Positions 8,831 to 17,965 of a stretch of 64,000 bases of DNA are shown here, piece after piece. The position numbers and the translations under genes are program-made. Every line of letters begins with the position of its first letter. Positions within the stretch are counted from its first letter, which is position 1. Source of the DNA: Thainema sp966674685 (lineage in GTDB: Bacteria > Cyanobacteriota > Cyanobacteriia > Phormidesmidales > Phormidesmidaceae); assembly GCA_966674685.1 (NCBI GenBank), contig CBKWJC010000022.1, forward strand, positions 10,262 through 74,261, written 5' to 3'. The notes under the pieces were generated by a model. It was not told the DNA's origin and made no database searches. It was given only the letters and a program-made list of their open reading frames with translations.

Positions 8831-9487
8831 TTAAGTTGCGATCGCGTCCATGATGGCATCGTGAGATTCCCCAGCTAATACCTTTTGCTCAATGGCCTCC
8901 AGGCGCTTCGAAATGCCTAGGACGAAACGGTTGCGATCGCAGCCTTGGGATTCACAACTGGTCTGCACACAGGCCAAATCGCGCCCAGTTAGCTGGCTAA
9001 AGAATGCGCTCAGCACCCCAGACTCAAGATAGCCAACGGGCCGACTCCCTTTCAATGCAAACTTAATAAAAGGTGAATTTTGCACCTCAATCACTAGGAA
9101 CCCTTTGGCCTGGTAGGTCTGATCCAGGTCAATCTTGCCCCAGCCGTGCGTTTGCCAACACTGACGCAGGCACTGTAGAAACTCAACCATCGGCATGTCT
9201 GACAGCGGAGCCTGGTAGTAGTCGCTTACCTCTTCACAAAAACGAGCGTAAAAATTCTTGCCCCACCAGCGCCCGCAGTTAATCAACACCAAGCTACCTG
9301 CCTGTCCAGTCTCTTTTTCTAAACCAGCATAAATGGCATGCAGCATGGTCTCGGGCAGGGCCAGCAGGCGATCGCCCCGTCGATTCTCTAGCAGCCCCAG
9401 TTCTAGATCACTATGAACATAGGCATCACTAGCAAAGTAGTTGCCGGGAATCCGATTTTCGGTAAGTAAATTAGCGACAGAAATCAT
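8831..9487 (-). CDS. V4R-domain protein (slr0147-like)
   Basis: This 218-residue protein ends in a V4R (4-vinyl reductase) small-molecule-binding domain, seen as YLESGVLSAFFSQLTGRDL followed by the cysteine cluster VQTSCESQGC and RNRFVLGIS. V4R domains bind hydrophobic or bilin/porphyrin-like ligands, and the Cys residues suggest metal or tetrapyrrole binding. It is the second V4R gene of the minus-strand cluster. In Synechocystis two V4R proteins, Slr0144 and Slr0147, flank two small proteins in an operon needed for efficient photosystem II assembly, and the order here is the same. Function is inferred from that context. Confidence 0.85.
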   Translation of the reverse strand: MISVANLLTENRIPGNYFASDAYVHSDLELGLLENRRGDRLLALPETMLHAIYAGLEKETGQAGSLVLINCGRWWGKNFYARFCEEVSDYYQAPLSDMPMVEFLQCLRQCWQTHGWGKIDLDQTYQAKGFLVIEVQNSPFIKFALKGSRPVGYLESGVLSAFFSQLTGRDLACVQTSCESQGCDRNRFVLGISKRLEAIEQKVLAGESHDAIMDAIAT

Positions 9488-9630
9488 AGGACTTAGTTAG
9501 ACAACTTAGTTGGCAGGTTGAGGGGAGGGGATTAGGTTATTGGTTGATGGTTGACAGTCTAGGAGGAGGCTAGGGAGATAAGGGAGCGAGAGAGCAGAGG
9601 AGAGAGGAGGAATTTCATCAGTGGAAGATT

Positions 9631-10095
9631 TTAGGCTGTGGCTGTTAGTACGCTCTGAGCACTTTGCAGGTGGGGTTTGAGCAGGGCGACTTGATTGGCG
9701 GGTAGGGTTTGGGCGAGCTTTGCGTCGAGTAGTCGATAAAGCTGCTGGTCAATGGCTTGGGTGTTGTAGGCATGGGTGACTTCGGTGAGCCAACCGGATA
9801 TGCGATCGCGGACGAAATTGTCATCATCCAGCAGCATCGCCATCGCGCAGTAGCGCATTACTAGCAGCGCATTTTTGATGCAGCGCTCCAGCTTTTCGGT
9901 TGGTTCTTGAGCATACTGAGCCTGGAGTTGATCGACCACAGGCTGCATGATTTGTACTTCTTGATCGCGCAGGGTGCGGTAGACCATCAACCGATCACCG
10001 AGCGATGTGACATATTGACCCAGAGCGGTCAGTTCTTCCGGTTTCAGATAGCGATCTTCTGCGGCATCCAGCAGGGTTTCAATAGTGGAGTTCAT
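9631..10095 (-). CDS. slr0146-like small helical protein of the photosystem-assembly cluster
   Basis: This 154-residue, predicted all-helical soluble protein has no membrane segment. The central region (LERCIKNALLVMRYCAMAML) and overall helical pattern faintly resemble a phycobiliprotein-type globin fold, but I see no definite bilin-attachment motif and treat this as a weak resemblance. I used the ATG at 10095 (MNSTIETLL); the frame is open to 10227, but the extra 44 residues are translated heptamer repeats. It lies between the small repeat protein and the second V4R gene, the position of slr0146 in Synechocystis. Identity by position is inference. Confidence 0.7.
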   Translation of the reverse strand: MNSTIETLLDAAEDRYLKPEELTALGQYVTSLGDRLMVYRTLRDQEVQIMQPVVDQLQAQYAQEPTEKLERCIKNALLVMRYCAMAMLLDDDNFVRDRISGWLTEVTHAYNTQAIDQQLYRLLDAKLAQTLPANQVALLKPHLQSAQSVLTATA

Positions 10096-10146
10096 AGTTG
10101 ATTTCTCAAGGGTTGCAACGGGCGGGATAACGAGGTGGGGAAGTGG

Positions 10147-10285
10147 GTAGTTGATGGTAGGTGGTGGGTTGATGAGTGGGTGGTGGGTTAGTTGATAAAG
10201 ACTGTTATGCGAACCATTAACCATCAACGATTAACTATTAACCATGAACTATTAACCACTAACTCCATCAACCACTAACTAAACC
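10147..10285. repeat. heptanucleotide tandem repeats, two complementary blocks
   Basis: The 194-base gap is mostly degenerate 7-mers: GTTGATG/GTGGGTT types on the left half and their complements (ATTAACC, ATTAACT, ATCAACG) on the right, so the two halves can fold back on each other. A shorter block lies at 9541-9556 in the next gap of the same operon. Confidence 0.85.
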
Positions 10286-10289
10286 TAAA

Positions 10290-10634
10290 CTACCCAAACA
10301 GATCACTGATGTCTTCCAAGGTAATATCACTTCCGGCCACGTCGTCATCAGCTTCTAGCGCATCGAAAATGACGGGAGCCGCAATGGTTGGGTTACCTTC
10401 CCAGGGAAACTCATCGAAGAACTGCTGGACACTCAGGGTTAGAGTGAGGGAAGTGGACGGTGTCGGAGCGGTGCCAGCAGCGGGGGCTTGGGGAGAGGCA
10501 GGTGCGATCGCACGTCCGTCCCAGTTGCACTGCTCAAAAAACTGCCGTACCGAAAGCTGGAGCCAAGCGGCGGATTCTCCCGAGGCTCGATGCCCATTTC
10601 GATGCCCATTATGAGTGGATACAGGTGCCATCAT
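10290..10634 (-). CDS. small protein with two LSVxQFFxxxxWxG motifs (slr0145-like position)
   Basis: This 114-residue protein contains an internal duplication: LSVRQFFEQCNWDG near residues 27-40 and LSVQQFFDEFPWEG near 67-80, separated by a Pro/Ala/Thr linker, with an acidic tail ending ITLEDISDLFG. No known enzymatic motif is visible. The paired aromatic motifs look like short linear binding elements, perhaps docking to a V4R partner, which is speculation. The start ATG overlaps the upstream V4R stop codon (TAATG), so translation is probably coupled. Its position matches slr0145 of the Synechocystis operon. Confidence 0.75.
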   Translation of the reverse strand: MMAPVSTHNGHRNGHRASGESAAWLQLSVRQFFEQCNWDGRAIAPASPQAPAAGTAPTPSTSLTLTLSVQQFFDEFPWEGNPTIAAPVIFDALEADDDVAGSDITLEDISDLFG

Positions 10635-11317
10635 TAGCCTAATCGCTCTCCAGAACGCAGCCGTTTCTCAATGTCGCGAGCCGTTGCCCCCTCATTCATC
10701 CAGAAGGAGGCGGCATCAATTCGGTCTTGTCCGCCCAGGAGGAATTTACAGTAGGTTTCGCCCATGGAATAGCACTGAATTTCAATGCAGCTCAACTGCT
10801 TTTTCACCAGCTCGGTAAAGAAGCCAGCAAACAGTCCGGCATAGAGGAAACACACGGGTTTGCCAACATCGCCCAGGGTACGCGCAACCGCCGAGTCAAA
10901 GAGATTAATAAACATGAATCCCTGCTTGCGGTCTTCTAGATCCACTTCCCAGCGTCCCCAGCCCTGTGAAGTGAACGGCCACCACCAGGTTTCTAGCAAG
11001 AACAGCAGGTTGGTTTGCCGAATGTTGCGATCGAATTCTTTTTCAAACCATTTTTCAAAGAAGAAGGCATCCCGCTGGCCCCATTCTTGACCGATGGTGT
11101 ACATAATTGCAGCGGACGCATCGCCCACTTCCTCCTCTAGTCCTTCTTGCAGGCCAATGATGAAATCTTCACTGGTCAAGACGTTTTGACAGTCGTTCCA
11201 GTCCAGAATGACGCCGCGCTCTGGATCAAACTGAAAAAAGTCCCGAAACCCATAGTGATTGTGTTTTTTGGGTCGTCGCTGGTGCAGGATGTGCTGGTTT
11301 TGGGTTGCGGTCACCAT
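10634..11317 (-). CDS. V4R-domain protein (slr0144-like), first gene of the cluster
   Basis: This 227-residue V4R-type protein has a C-terminal domain (LYAGLFAGFFTELVKKQL, IEIQCYSMGETYCKFLLGG) carrying the family's Cys positions. The N-terminal half is rich in Trp and Phe (FLLETWWWPFTSQGWG), suggesting a hydrophobic ligand pocket. It is the promoter-proximal gene of the minus-strand cluster and overlaps the next gene by one base. The Synechocystis counterpart is in the operon linked to photosystem II assembly. The probable promoter region is 11318-11601, shared divergently with the protease gene. Confidence 0.85.
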   Translation of the reverse strand: MVTATQNQHILHQRRPKKHNHYGFRDFFQFDPERGVILDWNDCQNVLTSEDFIIGLQEGLEEEVGDASAAIMYTIGQEWGQRDAFFFEKWFEKEFDRNIRQTNLLFLLETWWWPFTSQGWGRWEVDLEDRKQGFMFINLFDSAVARTLGDVGKPVCFLYAGLFAGFFTELVKKQLSCIEIQCYSMGETYCKFLLGGQDRIDAASFWMNEGATARDIEKRLRSGERLG

Positions 11318-11601
11318 AGTTGTTGCGCCGAGTGCAGAATGTGGTTTTGTAAAATGCCGTCAAATCTTGAAAGATGACTAATTTCAATGTTCCCAATGAA
11401 TCATTAATGTCATCGTCTGCGATAGACAAGTTATCAATCCTTAAACATTTCTGTTGAAGGACGCTGTTAGAGGGCACTGTTGGAGGGGAAGTGCGATCGC
11501 AGTTAAGCCACAATTCAAGCCATAATTCAAGCCACAGGATAGACGCTGAGTTCTCTCCAGATAACTAATATCCTGAGGGTATCGCTCAAACATCATGCTC
11601 T

Positions 11602-12474
11602 ATGGATTTCAACTTTTTTGATTTATTTTGGGTTTTTCTGGTTATCACATCGCTACAGCCTGTCATTCAGCGCCGCCGCACAGAGCAGAAGCGAGTCAGT
11701 GCGATCCAATCCTTTGAGCGCGCCCGCAATAGTCGAACTATCCTGCTGATTCATCGCCAAGAGTCGGTCAGTCTCCTGGGTATCCCCCTGTCTCGCTACA
11801 TCAGCATTGAAGACTCTGAACAAGTGCTGCGCGCGATTCGTCTGACGCCGCCTAATGTGCCAATTGACCTGATTTTGCATACTCCTGGCGGTTTGGTACT
11901 CGCGACCGAGCAAATTGGCCGCGCCCTGATTCGGCATCAGGCCAAAGTCACCGTGTTTGTGCCCCACTACGCCATGAGCGGCGGCACGATGCTGGCTCTA
12001 GCGGCGGATGAAATCGTCATGGATGAAAATGCCGTGCTTGGCCCCGTTGATCCCCAGTTGGGTAACCTACCTGCTGCAAGCCTCATCAAAGTCGTTGAAG
12101 AAAAGCCGATCAGCGATATCGATGATGAAACGCTGGTGATGGCCGACGTCGCCCGCAAAGCAACAGCTCAGGTACAGCGATTTGTGCGTGACTTATTGGA
12201 AGACAGTATTCCCCGCCAAAAAATTGATCCCGCCCATATTGATCACATCATTGAAACATTAACGACGGGAACAGTTACGCACGATTATCCCGTTTCGGTT
12301 GAAGAAGCGAGGGATTTAGGACTGCCCATTTCAACTGACTTACCCCGCGAAATTTATGACCTGATGGATCTCTATCCTCAGCCGCAGATGGGTCGTCCCT
12401 CCGTGCAGTATATCCCTATGCCTTACCGCGAACGGCGTGCGCCGCTACCCATACCAGAGGGTGAAAACCGCTAA
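11602..12474 (+). CDS. ClpP-class membrane serine protease (SDH_sah family)
   Basis: This 290-residue protein starts with one hydrophobic segment (residues 5-20) and continues with a crotonase/ClpP-like fold: LILHTPGGLVLATEQIGRAL, then the nucleophile region HYAMSGGTMLALAADEIVM and NAVLGPVDPQLG. These are hallmarks of the SDH proteinase / SppA-related family, with Ser in SGG as the nucleophile. It would be anchored in a membrane and act on hydrophobic or signal peptides. Family placement rests on the motifs; the substrate is unknown. The upstream region is shared with the divergent V4R operon. Confidence 0.87.
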   Translation: MDFNFFDLFWVFLVITSLQPVIQRRRTEQKRVSAIQSFERARNSRTILLIHRQESVSLLGIPLSRYISIEDSEQVLRAIRLTPPNVPIDLILHTPGGLVLATEQIGRALIRHQAKVTVFVPHYAMSGGTMLALAADEIVMDENAVLGPVDPQLGNLPAASLIKVVEEKPISDIDDETLVMADVARKATAQVQRFVRDLLEDSIPRQKIDPAHIDHIIETLTTGTVTHDYPVSVEEARDLGLPISTDLPREIYDLMDLYPQPQMGRPSVQYIPMPYRERRAPLPIPEGENR

Positions 12475-12860
12475 GTTCAAGCGGGGATCGTAGCTGTTTA
12501 CAGTCAGTCAGAGCAAGGCATGAAATCTAAAGAAAAGCTTGGGTAAATTGTGGCGAAAATGCGCGATCGCACTTCGCCCTAACACCACTGCCCGCGACTC
12601 ATCCCAAATCCGGTTCCCTAATGTATCCGCTCTTGTCACATCACATACACTAAACCTAAGAGGGTTTAGGAAAATTTACACATCGATCTACACTAACGAA
12701 AACCATTTAATTTTTTGCCGCGAACTGATTATCGCTTAGCTTGCATCTTGCACCTAAAACCAGACAGATTCTCAAAGGGCAAGGGGCAAAATGTTGAGTT
12801 AGCTCACTCGCTTGAATTTCAATTTTTGGACTTGCTGTTTAGATAGGGACTGAATAACTT
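12475..12860. other. glgB upstream region
   Basis: This 386-base stretch has no convincing gene. It contains a short perfect palindrome TAAACCTAAGAGGGTTTA (12651-12668), one HIP1-like site and a half copy (12739-12755) of the CTTGCATCTTGCACC end found in repeat family 2. The glgB promoter should lie here. Confidence 0.6.
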
Positions 12861-15155
12861 ATGCCAGCTACCGCTGCTCCCGATCAGGTTCAACGTATCG
12901 TTGAAAATCGCCACCACAATCCATTTGAAGTACTAGGTTCACATCCAGTTGGCGAAAATGGCAGTCGCCGCTGGGTCGTGCGAGCCTACTTACCGGATGC
13001 AGAAGCAGCGTGGGTTATCCATCCAGAGGATCGCAACGAGTATCCAATGGAGACGGTTCATCATCCCCACTTTTTTGAATGTGAAATCACAACGCCCAAT
13101 CTATCCGCCAACTACTTGATCCGGATTAAAGAAGGCGAACACGAGCGCGTTATTCATGATCCCTATGCCTTCAAGACGCCGCTCTTAACCGATTACGATA
13201 TCTATTTATTCGGTGAAGGCAACCATCACTACATCTACGAAAAGATGGGGGCACACCTGGTCAATATTGAAGGCGTCCAGGGGGTTTACTTCTCTGTTTG
13301 GGCACCCAATGCCCGCAACATCTCAGTCGTGGGCGATTTCAACAACTGGGATGGCCGCAGGCATCAGATGCGTTTGGTCAATGGTGGTGTTTGGGATTTG
13401 TTCATTCCCGGTCTGAAAGAAGGCGAGAAGTACAAGTACGAAATTAAAAATGAGGCGGGACATCTCTACTACAAGTCTGACCCTTACGGCTTTCATCAAG
13501 AGATTCGACCCGACACAGCTTCCATCGTCGCCAATCTGAACTACACCTGGCAGGATGACGACTGGATGGAGCGGCGGCGGCACACCGATCCCCAGAAAGA
13601 ACCTATCTCTATCTATGAAGTGCATTTGGGATCGTGGCTGCATGAGAGTTTAAGCACGCCCACACCCAATGGTGAAACCCCCGTCAAAGTCGATCAAAAG
13701 ACCGATACTCGCTTTTTGACCTATCGAGAACTGGCCGATCGCTTGGTGCCCTATGTCAAGGAACTGGGCTATACCCACATTGAAGTTCTGCCAGTGGCTG
13801 AGCACCCCTTTGATGGGTCTTGGGGCTATCAGGTGGCTGGCTACTATGCGCCTACCTCGCGCTATGGCAGTCCGCAGGACTTCATGTATTTTGTCGATCA
13901 GTGCCACCAAAACGATATTGGCATAATCGTGGACTGGGTGCCGGGTCACTTCCCGAAGGACAGCCACGGTTTGGCCTTCTTTGACGGTACGCACCTATAC
14001 GAACATGAAGATCCCCGCCGGGGTGAACATAAGGGCTGGGGCACCTACGTGTTTAACTACGCTCGCCATGAGGTGCGGAACTTCCTGATTTCCAATGCCC
14101 TGTTTTGGTTTGACAAGTATCACATTGACGGCATTCGGGTTGATGCAGTTGCGTCAATGCTGTATTTGGATTACGACCGCAAGGATGGCGAGTGGGTCGC
14201 TAACCACTACGGCGGCAATGAGAACCTGGAAGCGGTTGATTTTCTGCGCCAGCTCAACTACACGCTGTTTGGCTACTATCCCGGTATTCTCTCGATTGCG
14301 GAAGAATCCACGGCCTGGGCCAATGTGTCGCGACCGACTTATTTAGGTGGCTTAGGGTTCAACTTTAAGTGGAATATGGGCTGGATGCACGACATGCTGG
14401 ACTACTTCAGCAAAGATCCGCTCTATCGCCGCTATCACCAAAACAATGTCACTTTCAGCATTTGGTATGCCTTCAGCGAAAACTTTGTGCTGGCGCTGTC
14501 GCATGATGAAGTCGTCCACGGCAAAGGCAACCTAATTCATAAGATGCCGGGAGATGAATGGCAAAAGTTTGCCAATCTGCGATCGCTATTTGCCTATATG
14601 TTTACCCACCCCGGTAAGAAAACCTTATTTATGGGCATGGAGTTTGGCCAAACCAGCGAATGGAGCGTTTGGGGCGATCTGGACTGGAACCTGCTTCAGT
14701 ACGATCCCCATAAGAAGCTGAAGCAGTTCATGAGCGATTTGAATGCGCTGTATAAGCAGGAATCATCGTTGTATACAGAAGATTTTTCCCACGATGGCTT
14801 TGAGTGGATCGACTGTAACGATGCCGAAAACAGCGTGGTTTCGTTCCTGCGGAAAGATAAGCACTCTGACGATTTTCTGGTCACGGTCTGCAATTTCACG
14901 CCCCGTCCCCACTATGACTACTGGATTGGGGTGCCGAAACCAGGCTACTACAGAGAACTGCTGAACAGCGATGCCGACAAGTACGGCGGCAGTGGCATCG
15001 GCAACTACGGCGGCAAGGAGGCGCACCAGTGGGAGCAAAATCCCCGCTGGCCCTATGCCCTCAGCCTGACGCTGCCACCGTTGGCGGTGATTGTGTTCAA
15101 GCTAGATGCTGAAGCTGCGAAAACGGCTACGACCGAGGCCGAAAAATCAGCATAG
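12861..15155 (+). CDS. glgB: 1,4-alpha-glucan branching enzyme GlgB
   Basis: GlgB creates alpha-1,6 branches in glycogen. The 764-residue protein has the full GlgB layout: N-terminal domain, CBM48 (around YFSVWAPNARNISVVGDFNNW), the GH13 barrel, and a C-terminal beta domain. Catalytic residues are visible: nucleophile Asp428 in DGIRVDAVASM, acid/base Glu481 in SIAEESTAW, and Asp549 in LSHDEVVHGKGN. Length is normal for cyanobacterial GlgB. It is followed by a terminator-like hairpin. Together with the GH13-CBM20 enzyme at 54867 it indicates active alpha-glucan metabolism. Confidence 0.98.
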   Translation: MPATAAPDQVQRIVENRHHNPFEVLGSHPVGENGSRRWVVRAYLPDAEAAWVIHPEDRNEYPMETVHHPHFFECEITTPNLSANYLIRIKEGEHERVIHDPYAFKTPLLTDYDIYLFGEGNHHYIYEKMGAHLVNIEGVQGVYFSVWAPNARNISVVGDFNNWDGRRHQMRLVNGGVWDLFIPGLKEGEKYKYEIKNEAGHLYYKSDPYGFHQEIRPDTASIVANLNYTWQDDDWMERRRHTDPQKEPISIYEVHLGSWLHESLSTPTPNGETPVKVDQKTDTRFLTYRELADRLVPYVKELGYTHIEVLPVAEHPFDGSWGYQVAGYYAPTSRYGSPQDFMYFVDQCHQNDIGIIVDWVPGHFPKDSHGLAFFDGTHLYEHEDPRRGEHKGWGTYVFNYARHEVRNFLISNALFWFDKYHIDGIRVDAVASMLYLDYDRKDGEWVANHYGGNENLEAVDFLRQLNYTLFGYYPGILSIAEESTAWANVSRPTYLGGLGFNFKWNMGWMHDMLDYFSKDPLYRRYHQNNVTFSIWYAFSENFVLALSHDEVVHGKGNLIHKMPGDEWQKFANLRSLFAYMFTHPGKKTLFMGMEFGQTSEWSVWGDLDWNLLQYDPHKKLKQFMSDLNALYKQESSLYTEDFSHDGFEWIDCNDAENSVVSFLRKDKHSDDFLVTVCNFTPRPHYDYWIGVPKPGYYRELLNSDADKYGGSGIGNYGGKEAHQWEQNPRWPYALSLTLPPLAVIVFKLDAEAAKTATTEAEKSA

Positions 15156-15177
15156 GTAGGCTGAAATGCACCTGACA

Positions 15178-15215
15178 GGGCATTGCTGCTGGATCACGGT
15201 AGCAATGCTCTTTTG
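15178..15215 (+). terminator. probable rho-independent terminator of glgB
   Basis: A stem GCATTGCT/AGCAATGC with a 13-base loop is followed by TCTTTTG, 22 bases after the glgB stop. Confidence 0.6.
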
Positions 15216-15411
15216 ATAGCCATCGCTATTTGGGTTGAGACAGCTAGATGGTCTAACATTCAATCGGTTTGCACGTTTTCAGAATTTTTCCATGTCTTAA
15301 CCGATGTGGCTACGGCTAGCGATCGCTTTGTATCGGTGCCATATCGGTCAGCGTGGAACTTTTCTTAAAATATGGATTCAAGCTGAAAAAATAGTTGCTC
15401 AAACGTAAATT

Positions 15412-17358
15412 GTGTTGCGCTTTTACTATTCATCTCGGTCTTCGCGTGCTGCAAAGCAGCGGCAGCAGTTTAAATCCCGTCTGATCAGCCATTTGGTGGC
15501 TGGTTGCTTATTGTTGCTGATCGGTGTGGGTTGGCTGCAACCTGCGATCGCACAGCAGCCAGTCAGCCAAACACCGCTGATTGACACGCTCAACAAGACC
15601 CTGAACAGTGAAAGTTCAGAAACAGGTGACAGTCAAACCGGAGATGAATCTAATGGGGCGACCGCAGAAGAGAATACAATAATCAACCAGCGTCAAACAG
15701 CACCGATCATTCTCAACGACGAGATTCTGTTTGAAGTCGCGACTTCTGGTGAGCTACAAGCGACAGAACGGGCTAAGCTCTACGAGCTTCGATTAATGGA
15801 AGTCCTCAATGGAGATGATCCGCTAGCCCCCAGCGATATTGTAGTTGGCTGTCAGATCGCAGGCGAAGCGATTATTCCCATCATTAATGAAAGCAGCAAA
15901 ATTAAAACTGCCTGTAATGCAGCCGATAGCGGCAGCGCCACCATCATTGGCATCCGCGATCGCACAATCTCTGGTCAACCCAGCAATACCATTGACGCAG
16001 TTTTAATCACCGTCACGCGGGAAGACTTAACTGATTCCGCCAATCCAGACCCCAGAGCCATTCTTGAACTGGCCTATGAATGGCAATCCGAAATTCAAGA
16101 GTTTATTACCTATAACAATCGTGGAATCATTACTGGCCTGCTAATTGCCGCCTTCACCATTATCATCGCCTTTGCCTTAGATCGGGGCTGCACGCGGGCA
16201 ATGGATCAAGGATTACGCCCGCTCCTCTATCAGTTAATTCAGTCCGGAGAGGAAGCCGCCGACACCCAATCCACCAAAGAAATCAACATTATTCTCAAAG
16301 CAATTTTGCTGCTGATCCGGGCTGGTATCTGGCTATTGGCATTTCTGATTGTCACCAACCAGTTTGCCCTGACGCGCCGACTGAACGACCAGATTCTGCG
16401 TATTCTTCAGACCAGCTTGACATCGGACGTGCTCAGCCTAGGTCAAAATCCGCTGTCGCTGCTCGACATCTTGCTGCTGATCGCAATGGTCTTTGGTCTA
16501 GTGATTGCCTCTGGTGCCGTAACCAACATCATTCGGCGACGCATCCTGAACCATATCACTGGAACCAATCGCGGCCTACGAGAAGCGATCGCAATTGTGA
16601 TCAAATATGGTTTTATCACCATTGGCGTAATCATCCTGCTGCAAATCTGGGGAATTGACTTTAGCTCCCTCGCCATTCTGGCCAGCGCCCTCAGCGTCGG
16701 TATTGGTTTTGGTTTGCAAGATATCGCCAAAAACTTTGGTAGCGGTCTAGTCCTCGTATTTGAGCGCCCAATTCAGATTGGCGATTTTGTCCAAGTAGGA
16801 GAATTTATGGGCACCGTCGAGCGTCTCGGTGCTCGCAGCACTGAAATTAAAACCCTCGACCAAGTCTCAATCATCGTGCCCAACTCCCGCTTTCTCGAAA
16901 ATGAGGTCATCAACTGGAGCCATCGCAACCCCGTTTCACGCCTGCGAATTCCCGTCGGTGTTGCCTATAGTTCCGATCCCGCCGTTGTCGAATCCATCCT
17001 GATTAAAGCTGGACAAGAGCATCCCAACACCCTAGCCGTACCCGCACCCCACGTCTTTTTCATGGAATTTGGCGACAGCTCACTGAACTTTGAGCTACTC
17101 GTATGGATTGCCGAACCCGCCAAACAAGTTCGCATCAAAAGCGACTTATACTTTGCCATTGAACGCGCCCTCCGGGAACACAATATCGAAATTCCCTTCC
17201 CTCAACGCGACCTACATGTGCGATCGGGCACACTTCCCCTGGAACTACCCCCCGAACTCCAGCACTGGCTCAAAATGCAGCAGTCGAATCAACCAGATAC
17301 CAATGGTCGCAACTCATCTGAACTGAAGGGGTTAAATGATATTCAGGCTGAGAATTAG
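15412..17358 (+). CDS. MscS-family mechanosensitive channel with N-terminal signal and periplasmic domain
   Basis: This 648-residue protein starts at a GTG. It has a signal peptide ending near residue 47 (GWLQPAIAQQ), a soluble domain of about 180 residues, at least four membrane segments, and then the MscS pore and beta domains. The pore-lining region reads ALSVGIGFGLQDIAKNF, followed by ERPIQIGDFVQVG and IVPNSRFLENEVINWS, all diagnostic. Such channels release solutes on hypo-osmotic shock. Its extra periplasmic N-terminal domain is typical of large cyanobacterial MscS paralogues. It stands alone. Confidence 0.93.
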   Translation: MLRFYYSSRSSRAAKQRQQFKSRLISHLVAGCLLLLIGVGWLQPAIAQQPVSQTPLIDTLNKTLNSESSETGDSQTGDESNGATAEENTIINQRQTAPIILNDEILFEVATSGELQATERAKLYELRLMEVLNGDDPLAPSDIVVGCQIAGEAIIPIINESSKIKTACNAADSGSATIIGIRDRTISGQPSNTIDAVLITVTREDLTDSANPDPRAILELAYEWQSEIQEFITYNNRGIITGLLIAAFTIIIAFALDRGCTRAMDQGLRPLLYQLIQSGEEAADTQSTKEINIILKAILLLIRAGIWLLAFLIVTNQFALTRRLNDQILRILQTSLTSDVLSLGQNPLSLLDILLLIAMVFGLVIASGAVTNIIRRRILNHITGTNRGLREAIAIVIKYGFITIGVIILLQIWGIDFSSLAILASALSVGIGFGLQDIAKNFGSGLVLVFERPIQIGDFVQVGEFMGTVERLGARSTEIKTLDQVSIIVPNSRFLENEVINWSHRNPVSRLRIPVGVAYSSDPAVVESILIKAGQEHPNTLAVPAPHVFFMEFGDSSLNFELLVWIAEPAKQVRIKSDLYFAIERALREHNIEIPFPQRDLHVRSGTLPLELPPELQHWLKMQQSNQPDTNGRNSSELKGLNDIQAEN

Positions 17359-17632
17359 TAAGGAGCGAGGGAGTAAGGGAGTAAGGGGGCAGGAACTGAC
17401 ACCCTTTGACTCCCTTTAACTCCCTTTCCCCCCGATCTCCTTTCCGCTTCCCTGTCCCTCGTGCTTCCCCCTCCCCCCACTGTCCCAATCCACCATTCCA
17501 ATTGCAAAACCGACACAAAAAATTGAGGCAAAATCGAATTACTTACATAGAATTAAGGCTGAACTGTGGGCTGATGGGTGCAACTAACCTTCTACGCATT
17601 CCGTCAAATTCCCAACGATGTGTGAGTGAGTG
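17359..17632. other. G-rich/C-rich low-complexity gap
   Basis: This short gap has period-8 tandem repeats (GGGAGTAA) and a facing C/T-rich block (ACTCCCTTTAACTCCC) that could fold together, acting as a terminator-like structure after the mscS gene. No gene is supported. Confidence 0.5.
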
Positions 17633-17965
17633 ATGATGACACCTCAAGTCTTGACTGCAAATGGGGGTCGAGCGGCGGTTCCAGCCTCAATCCGCCAGCC
17701 GTCCTGGTACTCCCAGTCTCAATTTCCGCCGCATTCAACTCTGCCAACGCTGCGCTTCTGCCCGTCGCGTCCAACCGACGAGCCAACAACTCCCATTGAT
17801 TTCAGTCCGAATCGACTCTCTTGTTATAAACCCAGCCACCGCGATCGCTTACTTCAGCTTCAAGCCGAAGCCGATGTGCTGCTCAACTATCTTAAGCAGA
17901 TTAACCAGCAGCGCCTCCAGCAGGAATCAACCACTCAATCGGCTCATCCGGCTACTTTAGTTTGA
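17633..17965 (+). CDS. small hypothetical protein with C-terminal coiled coil
   Basis: This 110-residue frame has a Pro/Ser-rich N-terminus and a C-terminal helix, DRLLQLQAEADVLLNYLKQI, with regular leucine spacing, a pattern I have seen in small cyanobacterial proteins. Start choices are the two ATGs at 17633 and 17636 or a GTG at 17630. A competing frame of similar length (17661-17960) overlaps it, but its translation lacks any such regular pattern. No function can be assigned. Confidence 0.45.
   Translation: MMTPQVLTANGGRAAVPASIRQPSWYSQSQFPPHSTLPTLRFCPSRPTDEPTTPIDFSPNRLSCYKPSHRDRLLQLQAEADVLLNYLKQINQQRLQQESTTQSAHPATLV

Noticed and set aside
12539..12739. A 66-codon frame upstream of glgB
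   Set aside because: It has no family pattern and a weak start, and it overlaps a likely promoter region and a partial repeat end.
17661..17960. A second frame overlapping the small coiled-coil ORF
   Set aside because: Only the frame starting at 17633 gives a regular heptad-like helix; this one looks random.
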